Part shown: positions 1-4,498 of the stretch, in pieces
Layout of the letters: each line of letters opens with the position of its first letter
Position numbering within the stretch: the first letter of the stretch is position 1
Assembly: GCA_021203705.1 (NCBI GenBank)
Contig: JAJQAR010000013.1
Span: 1 to 7,192, forward strand
Reading direction: 5' to 3'
Source: Prevotella sp.
Lineage (GTDB): Bacteria > Bacteroidota > Bacteroidia > Bacteroidales > Bacteroidaceae
Length of the DNA: 7,192 nt
Notes under the pieces: model-generated
Seen by the model: only the letters and a program-made list of their open reading frames with translations
Databases searched by the model: none
Told to the model about the DNA's origin: nothing
Position numbers and translations under genes: made by a program

Positions 1-1
1 G

Positions 2-109
2 CCTTACCGTTACATCATCCTTGGAGACCCCAACGACATCGACATAGAAAGTTTGAAGAAAATCGCCCCCGTAAAGCAGCTAACCACCGAGGACATTTTC
101 GGCTACTAA
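2..109 (+). CDS. C-terminal end of a probable M16-family (insulinase-like) peptidase, 5' part outside window
   Basis: An open frame runs from the window edge and gives 35 residues, beginning PYRYIILGDP and ending QLTTEDIFGY, before a TAA stop at 107-109. The ending LTxEDIFGY, preceded by a hydrophobic strand (YIILGD) and a basic helix (ESLKKIAPV), resembles the C-terminus of Bacteroidota M16 zinc-peptidase-like proteins, which I recall only as a pattern. No zinc-binding HxxEH motif can be seen because that lies far upstream. A strong hairpin 23 bp after the stop supports this being a genuine gene end. The gene converges on dnaA. If the family call is wrong, it is still very likely the tail of a real protein, given codon-like content and the terminator. 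The family assignment is moderate to weak. Confidence 0.55.
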   Translation, partial: PYRYIILGDPNDIDIESLKKIAPVKQLTTEDIFGY

Positions 110-131
110 AAGTCAACAACCATATTATAAA

Positions 132-167
132 AAAACCGCCTCTTGATATCTTTCAATAGGCGGTTTT
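132..167. terminator. Bidirectional intrinsic terminator shared by the left-edge gene and dnaA
   Basis: The arms AAAACCGCCT (132-141) and AGGCGGTTTT (158-167) form a perfect 10-bp stem. After one C/T mismatch, TTGA (143-146) pairs with TCAA (153-156), closing a six-base loop. On the plus strand the stem runs into TTTTATTTTC. On the minus strand it runs into seven T's, so it can stop transcripts from both converging genes. The dnaA stop codon (166-168) lies partly inside the right arm. Confidence 0.88.
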
Positions 168-1581
168 ATTTTCTCCTTAACTTAAATGAGTTCTCTATAC
201 TTGCTATATCATTGCTGAATAGCTTGTCGGTTTTTAACCTCTGCTCCACCTGCGTACAACTGTATATCACTGTGGAATGGTCGCGCCCTCCAACAAGCCG
301 CCCTATCCGGGCATCGGGCATCTTTGTGTATTTCCGGGCAAGGTACATCGACACCTGCCGCACCACAACGTAGTCGCGCTTCCTGCTCTTGCTGGCAACT
401 GCCGTCTGAGATACGTTGAAATGGGCACACACCTTGTTCAATATATCGTCAACGGTAACTGGCGTCTCCTCTAAGCTTACTGTCCGCTTAATTACCTTGG
501 CAGCCAAATGCATGTCTATCTCACAGTTGTAGGTTATAGAGAAAGCAAGCAGGGAATTGATTACACCCTCCAAATTGCGCACACTGAAATTCGCATTCTG
601 CGCTATGAATTCTATCACATCTTCTGGAATGTGCAGACCCTCTCTCTTTATCTTCCGATGTAGGATGTCTATGCAAAGTTTGATGTCTGGCTTCTCAAGC
701 TCAGCGATAAGTCCGCAGCAGAACCTCGTGAGCAGACGCTCGTTCAAACCTTGCAAATCCACTGGCGGACGGTCGCTGGCAAGTATTATTCTCTTGCCAT
801 TCCTGAACAAGTGATTGAAGATATGGAAAAATGTGTCCTGAGTTGCCACTGCCGTCGCCCACTCCTGAACGTCATCCACTATCAGCATGTCTATCGTCTG
901 ATAGAAGTTTATAAAGTCGGGCGTCCTGTTGCTGACTACCGCCTTAGAATATTGCACTTGAAAAAGTTTCGCACTCACATAAAGCACACGCTTTTCCGGA
1001 TACATCTCCGATGTGCGCATGCCAATCGCATTCAGCAGATGTGTCTTTCCGCAACCTGACGGACCATATACAAACATGGGATTGAACTGGTTGGTCTGAG
1101 GACGCTCCGCTATCGACAAACCAACAGAACGCGGCAACTTGTTGCTGTTTCCCTCCACGTATGTCTCAAAAGTCTTGGTCGCATCAAGATTGCTCACTAT
1201 TGGCTGAGGCTTTGCTGCATCAAGCACCGTGGGCGATTGATTGCCCCGGGTAGTGCTGTTCTGCTTCCTATCGACTGTCGTAACCTGGGTTCCCTCCACA
1301 TTGTTGGTAATCTGATGCGTCTTGTCCACCATCATATGATAATTGAGCCGTGTCTGCGGACCAAAACAACGCTGCAATACCTTATTCAATAATCCCACAT
1401 AGTTCTCCTCCAAGTACTCATACACAAAAGAACTCGGCACTTGTATCACCAACGTCCGGCTCGCCTCACTGTACGACTCGAACTTTATTGGCATGAACCA
1501 TGTTTTATACTGCTGCTCTGTGACATTCTCCCTTATCAGTGAAAGACATTTTTCCCACAAAGCATAGGATCTGTTTGGCAT
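166..1581 (-). CDS. dnaA: Chromosomal replication initiator protein DnaA
   Basis: DnaA is the AAA+ ATPase that binds DnaA boxes at oriC, melts the origin and loads the replicative helicase; it can also act as a transcription factor. The 471-residue protein has the full architecture. Domain I (about 6-80) contains YALWEKCLSLI. A polar linker, domain II, spans about 85-128. The AAA+ domain III (about 129-366) carries Walker A GPSGCGKT (173-180), Walker B DMLIVDDVQ (231-239), sensor 1 around ASDRPP (268-273), the arginine finger in LLTRF (R286), and sensor 2 in NFSVRNLEG (R335). Domain IV (about 372-471) has the basic helix SKSRKRDYVVVRQ and the signature GGRDHSTVIYS (431-441). Length is normal for the phylum. 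The chosen ATG (1579-1581) begins domain I directly; there is no clear Shine-Dalgarno site, as is usual in Bacteroidota. Mildly odd are the Cys in the P-loop and the FCCG after the arginine finger, where relatives I remember have an aromatic residue. Transcription probably starts within the 356-bp upstream gap. Confidence 0.98.
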   Translation of the reverse strand: MPNRSYALWEKCLSLIRENVTEQQYKTWFMPIKFESYSEASRTLVIQVPSSFVYEYLEENYVGLLNKVLQRCFGPQTRLNYHMMVDKTHQITNNVEGTQVTTVDRKQNSTTRGNQSPTVLDAAKPQPIVSNLDATKTFETYVEGNSNKLPRSVGLSIAERPQTNQFNPMFVYGPSGCGKTHLLNAIGMRTSEMYPEKRVLYVSAKLFQVQYSKAVVSNRTPDFINFYQTIDMLIVDDVQEWATAVATQDTFFHIFNHLFRNGKRIILASDRPPVDLQGLNERLLTRFCCGLIAELEKPDIKLCIDILHRKIKREGLHIPEDVIEFIAQNANFSVRNLEGVINSLLAFSITYNCEIDMHLAAKVIKRTVSLEETPVTVDDILNKVCAHFNVSQTAVASKSRKRDYVVVRQVSMYLARKYTKMPDARIGRLVGGRDHSTVIYSCTQVEQRLKTDKLFSNDIASIENSFKLRRK

Positions 1582-1634
1582 ATCAAATAAGTTTATAGCA
1601 TTTCTTGCTTTTCATTTTACCGTCTGCAAATTTC

Positions 1635-1647
1635 GGAAAAATTTTCC
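1635..1647. repeat. 13-bp palindrome GGAAAA-A-TTTTCC in the dnaA leader
   Basis: GGAAAA (1635-1640) and TTTTCC (1642-1647) are exact reverse complements around a single central A. It lies about 54-66 bp upstream of the dnaA ATG. Its core, GAAAAATTTTC (1636-1646), is the exact reverse complement of a core found upstream of nrdJ (7154-7164). It could be an operator, but A/T tracts of this kind arise by chance in AT-rich spacers. Confidence 0.4.
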
Positions 1648-1701
1648 AAACTGAAAAATACCTTTTTTTATTCGCATTTTCTCAAAATTGCGTAAATGCT
1701 A

Positions 1702-1736
1702 CAAATTTAATACTTTATGACGCTTTATGTATCAAT
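1702..1736 (-). promoter_or_regulatory. Candidate dnaA promoter (Bacteroidota type)
   Basis: Read on the minus strand, TAAATTTG (complement of 1702-1709) is an exact match to the Bacteroidota -7 element TAnnTTTG. An imperfect -33 element, ATTG (complement of 1733-1736), lies 23 bp upstream, slightly further than the usual 19-21 bp and with one mismatch to TTTG. Transcription would start near 1696 and give a leader of roughly 115 nt ahead of dnaA. A second, weaker -7-like element, CAACTTTG (complement of 1843-1850), has no -33 partner at the right distance. Confidence 0.35.
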
Positions 1737-1771
1737 ATAGAAATTAAGCCTCTTGTATATTTCCAAGTATT

Positions 1772-1899
1772 TGATATTAAGCACTTTACAACGTCTTTCT
1801 ACGTCTCGGCACTTCTAAACTAAAAATGCAATTTTTGTGGTGCAAAGTTGCGTATATTAGTGTCATTTGCGCTTTTTGACACTTTGTGATATTAAACAC
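1772..1899. repeat. Imperfect 13-bp direct repeat TGATATTAARCAC upstream of dnaA
   Basis: TGATATTAAGCAC (1772-1784) and TGATATTAAACAC (1887-1899) match at 12 of 13 bases, 115 bp apart in the same orientation. The shorter core ATTAAGC also occurs at 1743-1749. A repeated binding site is possible; low-complexity chance is the alternative. Confidence 0.4.
1859..1883. repeat. Inverted repeat AGTGTCA-N11-TGACACT upstream of dnaA
   Basis: AGTGTCA (1859-1865) and TGACACT (1877-1883) are exact reverse complements separated by 11 bases. Half-sites are centred 18 bp apart. Neither side is followed by a T-run, so it does not look like a terminator. A dimeric regulator site is the more natural reading, but none is identified. 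Confidence 0.5.
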
Positions 1900-1935
1900 C
1901 GTTATTTATACTTTTTTTAAATTACACGGTTTTTA
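1893..1935 (-). terminator. Weak stem-loop after the MCE gene, possible terminator
   Basis: TAAACACCGT (1893-1902) and ACGGTTTTTA (1926-1935) pair at 9 of 10 positions, with an inner ATTTA/TAAAT pairing available in the 23-base loop. It starts 2 bases beyond the MCE stop codon (1938-1940). In the minus direction the 3' arm ends in TTTAATAT, a poor U-tract. It may reduce read-through from the operon into dnaA, but its stem is mostly A-T and the call is weak. Confidence 0.3.
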
Positions 1936-1937
1936 CT

Positions 1938-2840
1938 TTATTTATCTTTTCTCCCAAATAACGAGAAATGTACATACCTCTTCGGATGAGTCCGCAGGTC
2001 TATCAGCAGTGAGTCAGCGGAGTTCATCGTATTACTCAAGTTGGTGTACAGCGCAGGGTCATGCATTAATAGCCCCATCGTGCCTTCCATGTTGTTGAGC
2101 TGTGACGTGAACGCCGCGACATTGGCTAACGTGGCATCGGCTTTCGCTACCGTGCCTGCCACGTCTATCGTGCTCAAATTCGCTGTCAGTGTGTTTGCAT
2201 TGTCCAATACGCCGTTGGCTTTATCCATCATCCCCGGCACGTCTTTGTTCAATACGGCAAGCATGGTGTTCAGACTGCTCGTCGTTACCGTCAGATCATT
2301 CGTTATCGTCTGTACGTTGTGCAGTGACTGTGCCAACGCAGGGTCGGCAAGCAACTGGTTCAAACTGTATAATATCGAGTCCAACTTCGGCAACATGCTC
2401 TCTACGTATGGCATCATGTCGCTAATCTTACCCAATGCACCACCTTGCACCGCGCCATCTATGACATCACCGGGCTTCAATTGCTCCACCTCGCCATTGG
2501 CAAGCACTAAGTTCACCCTCACATTACCTAACATATCACTCACAATCTCAGCACTGCTGCCTTTCGGTATTCGCAACTGCTTGTCGATGCCTGCCTCTAC
2601 TGTAATGTATTCAGGGTTGTCATAATTAAACTGTATATCGTTGACAACACCTACTTTGTAACCATCGGCGTATATCGGACTCGATGCCGCAAGTCCGCTG
2701 ATGTCCTTGAACAATATCTTATAAGTGTTCGACGTGGAAAACATATTAAGTCCTTTCAGAAAACTCATTCCGAAATACAATATCACTAATCCACATATCG
2801 CCACAAGGGCAATCTTTATCTCTTTGCTGTAATGCTTCAT
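1938..2840 (-). CDS. MCE/MlaD-family protein, probable membrane-anchored lipid-transport component
   Basis: MCE proteins such as MlaD form rings on the periplasmic side of the inner membrane and carry lipids toward or from the outer membrane with a MlaE/MlaF-type ABC transporter, which is not in this window. The 300-residue protein has a short cytoplasmic start (MKHYSKEIK), one membrane segment (about 9-28), and one MCE domain (about 38-115) with the typical YADGYKVGVVNDI and IPKGSSAEIVSDMLG stretches. A long Ala/Asn/Leu-rich helical tail (about 137-283) follows, with a conserved ending KRYVHFSLFGRKDK. Two copies of an LLxDPALxxxLxN-like motif (163-175 and 257-270) bracket the helical part. 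The ATG lies only 2 bp after the amidase TAG stop, with GAGA a few bases upstream, so expression is probably coupled to the amidase. The pairing with a cell-wall amidase is one I recall as common in Bacteroidales. The transport substrate cannot be told from sequence. Confidence 0.93.
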   Translation of the reverse strand: MKHYSKEIKIALVAICGLVILYFGMSFLKGLNMFSTSNTYKILFKDISGLAASSPIYADGYKVGVVNDIQFNYDNPEYITVEAGIDKQLRIPKGSSAEIVSDMLGNVRVNLVLANGEVEQLKPGDVIDGAVQGGALGKISDMMPYVESMLPKLDSILYSLNQLLADPALAQSLHNVQTITNDLTVTTSSLNTMLAVLNKDVPGMMDKANGVLDNANTLTANLSTIDVAGTVAKADATLANVAAFTSQLNNMEGTMGLLMHDPALYTNLSNTMNSADSLLIDLRTHPKRYVHFSLFGRKDK

Positions 2841-2842
2841 AA

Positions 2843-4057
2843 CTATCTCTTGTTTGACTTAAACTCTCTTATAGCCTCGTTCACATCCATCTTCTCGCCG
2901 TTCTTGAACGCTATGATAAACGCCTGAGGAAACTTGTCCAATATCGACTTCCGCAAACGGTATATCTCGTTGTAATCAGTAGATGCCCCGTATGTATATT
3001 TCAACAGACCGCCTTCATTATAAGTATCTACATCTCTCAATCCTTTCAACTGACTGCTTCCTGCGCTTAGCTCCTTACTAACAGCGAGTATCTGCACCTT
3101 GAACACAGGTTGATTCTTTACATCCATCTTAGAAGAACTGGATTTCTTAGATGATTTGTCACTTTTATCCGAGTTCTTTGTGTCCTGCTTCTTCTTGCCT
3201 CCCTTATCTGGCGTCTCTGCCAGTGTTGTAGGGGTGTATTCCTTGCCTGTGTCGGAAGCTACGTATGCTGACGACGGCACACCGCCTGTGTTGTACTTGT
3301 TCTTGTACTGCACGAATGCCTGGTATATGGCCTTAGCTATCTTTTCCACATTGTCGCTGTTGTTGAGGAATTTCTCCTCATCCGGCGTCGTGATAAATCC
3401 AAGCTCTATCAGGCACGCCGGCATCGAAGTCTCCCTTAACACTAAGAACACATCTTGCTTCACGCCCTTGTTCTCCCTTCCCAATGTGCTGCATACGCTG
3501 TTCTGAACGTACTTTGCAAGTTCTATGCTCTGCGCCATGTTCTTGTCATTAATGAACTCAAACATTATGGTACTCTCAGGCGAATTGGGGTCATAGCCCT
3601 CATAGTGCTGCTGGTAGTCCTTCTCTATCATGATGACAGAATTTTCCCTCTTCGCGGCACTCAACTTCTCATCCGACCTGCGCATTCCCATGGTGTAGGT
3701 CTCAAAGCCACGCGCTATGCGCCCTGCCGGCAGTGCGTTGGTGTGTATCGACATAAACACGTCGGCATGATTCTTGTTGGCTATGCTCGCACGCTCATGG
3801 AGCGGGATAAACACATCGGTCTTGCGCGTGTATATCACCTTCACGTCCTTACAGTTCTTCTCCACGTAACGCCCGAATGCCAACGCTACGCTGAGGTTGA
3901 TATTCTTCTCATACGAGAACGAGCCCTTCGCTCCAACATCATTACCCCCGTGACCGGCATCTATTACTAACGTAAACTGCTTGTCGGCACTGTATGTCAT
4001 TGCGCTGAACGACACCAACATCAACAGTATCAATATCATCCTTTTGATTATTGACAC
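2843..4057 (-). CDS. N-acetylmuramoyl-L-alanine amidase (Amidase_3) with C-terminal SPOR-like domain
   Basis: This secreted zinc amidase cuts the bond between MurNAc and L-Ala of the stem peptide, in daughter-cell separation or wall turnover. From the chosen GTG (4055-4057) it has 404 residues. A signal peptide (about 1-24) has a basic SIIKR start and hydrophobic LILLMLVSF. The catalytic domain (about 27-251) has zinc ligands His36 in DAGHGG, Glu50 in SYEKN and His105 in SIHTNA, with catalytic Glu218 in CLIELGF. A Lys/Ser/Asp-rich linker (about 286-314) leads to a SPOR-like domain (about 318-387; FKVQIL, LLKYTYG, AFIIAFKNG), which in this family binds denuded glycan at division sites. The frame is open further upstream to an ATG at 4123 that would overlap folB, but those residues are AT-rich, unlike a signal peptide, and span a -7 element. 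An ATG at 4039 is the other possibility; it lacks a basic n-region. Function is secure, the start is not. Confidence 0.93.
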   Translation of the reverse strand: MSIIKRMILILLMLVSFSAMTYSADKQFTLVIDAGHGGNDVGAKGSFSYEKNINLSVALAFGRYVEKNCKDVKVIYTRKTDVFIPLHERASIANKNHADVFMSIHTNALPAGRIARGFETYTMGMRRSDEKLSAAKRENSVIMIEKDYQQHYEGYDPNSPESTIMFEFINDKNMAQSIELAKYVQNSVCSTLGRENKGVKQDVFLVLRETSMPACLIELGFITTPDEEKFLNNSDNVEKIAKAIYQAFVQYKNKYNTGGVPSSAYVASDTGKEYTPTTLAETPDKGGKKKQDTKNSDKSDKSSKKSSSSKMDVKNQPVFKVQILAVSKELSAGSSQLKGLRDVDTYNEGGLLKYTYGASTDYNEIYRLRKSILDKFPQAFIIAFKNGEKMDVNEAIREFKSNKR

Positions 4058-4070
4058 TGTTTTACACGTA

Positions 4071-4078
4071 CAAAGGTA
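4071..4078 (-). promoter_or_regulatory. Candidate internal promoter -7 element ahead of the amidase gene
   Basis: On the minus strand TACCTTTG is an exact TAnnTTTG match in the 49-bp gap between folB and the amidase. No TTTG is found 19-21 bp upstream; the nearest lies about 29 bp away (complement of 4108-4111). A start near 4065 would leave only about 8 nt ahead of the GTG at 4057 and about 26 nt ahead of the ATG at 4039, so this promoter, if real, favours the ATG. Confidence 0.4.
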
Positions 4079-4106
4079 ATATTTTTTATTAAAAAACTCC
4101 GACACG

Positions 4107-4487
4107 TCAAAAAGTTTTATCATTTATTAAGTGTATTTCCACCGATGCACAACCTATTTCACCGCCCATAGGGGGATTTTTCTTCTCTATTGTGATGTCC
4201 AATGTCTCTATCTCCGGCATTTCACCAAATATGCCTTTGCCAATCCTGCCTGCAAGATTCTCAAGCAGACAGGATGGCTCTTGCATCTTCTTATCTATGA
4301 TTTCATATATTCTTGCGTAGTTTATCGTGTCACTCACATCATCGCTCTCCATAGCCTTCGTAACGTTATACTTGGCACGCACGTTCACTACAAAGTCGCT
4401 CCCAATAATACGCTCCTGTGGGGCAACACCGTGATAGGCCCTGAAATGCATACCGTTAACGCTGATGTAACTTGAACTGAGTTTCAT
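4107..4487 (-). CDS. folB: Dihydroneopterin aldolase
   Basis: FolB converts 7,8-dihydroneopterin to 6-hydroxymethyl-7,8-dihydropterin and glycolaldehyde in cytoplasmic tetrahydrofolate synthesis. The 126-residue product has the family landmarks in order: AYHGVAPQERIIGSDF (18-32) with the pterin-site Glu25, TINYARIYEII (54-64) with Tyr57, LLENLAGRIGKGIF (74-87), and ITIEKKNPPMGG (98-109) with the likely catalytic Lys102. The length is typical of the family. The frame is open 18 codons further up to an ATG at 4541, but that would overlap nrdJ by 43 bp. The ATG at 4485-4487 starts where the family does and has AGGAG just before it. It begins 11 bp after the nrdJ stop, so the two are almost certainly co-transcribed. 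The link is metabolically sensible, since folate cofactors are needed for thymidylate. Confidence 0.95.
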   Translation of the reverse strand: MKLSSSYISVNGMHFRAYHGVAPQERIIGSDFVVNVRAKYNVTKAMESDDVSDTINYARIYEIIDKKMQEPSCLLENLAGRIGKGIFGEMPEIETLDITIEKKNPPMGGEIGCASVEIHLINDKTF

Positions 4488-4494
4488 CTCTCCT
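4488..4494 (-). promoter_or_regulatory. Ribosome binding site fixing the folB start
   Basis: The minus strand reads AGGAGAG directly before the ATG at 4487. The spacing from GGAG is only 2 bases, shorter than ideal, but such a match is unusual in this window, where other genes lack one. It supports the ATG at 4487 over the upstream one at 4541. Confidence 0.5.
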
Positions 4495-4498
4495 GCTT

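Larger units (their letters stand above)
1582..1937. other. 356-bp AT-rich non-coding region upstream of dnaA, likely dnaA control region
   Basis: This stretch between the MCE gene stop and the dnaA start is visibly AT-rich and has no convincing gene; the 72-codon plus-strand frame at 1605-1823 looks like translated AT-rich spacer. It holds one TAnnTTTG -7 match, a 13-bp palindrome, a 7-bp inverted repeat, a 12/13 direct repeat and a weak stem-loop near the MCE end, each listed separately. A scan by eye for TTATnCACA on both strands found no good DnaA box, so I do not call an origin here. Confidence 0.7.

Noticed and set aside
1605..1823. 72-codon plus-strand frame in the dnaA upstream spacer
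   Set aside because: Its composition (Phe, Leu, Ile, Asn, Tyr rich) is what AT-rich spacer gives on translation. There is no ribosome site or similarity that I recognise, and it would run opposite to all nearby genes.
1582..1937. Replication origin (oriC) next to dnaA
   Set aside because: The region is AT-rich and adjoins dnaA, but I found no TTATnCACA-type boxes on either strand, and many Bacteroidota have oriC away from dnaA. A genome GC-skew plot would decide.
2041..2625. 194-codon plus-strand frame opposite the MCE gene
   Set aside because: It is fully antisense to a well-supported gene, and its product has no recognisable domain; it is a shadow of the coding strand.
3455..3970. 171-codon plus-strand frame opposite the amidase
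   Set aside because: It lies entirely antisense to the Amidase_3 catalytic domain, with no domain, start signal or neighbour support.
4058..4123. N-terminal extension of the amidase from the ATG at 4123
   Set aside because: It would overlap folB, puts an AT-rich non-homologous stretch before the signal peptide, and includes an exact -7 promoter element.
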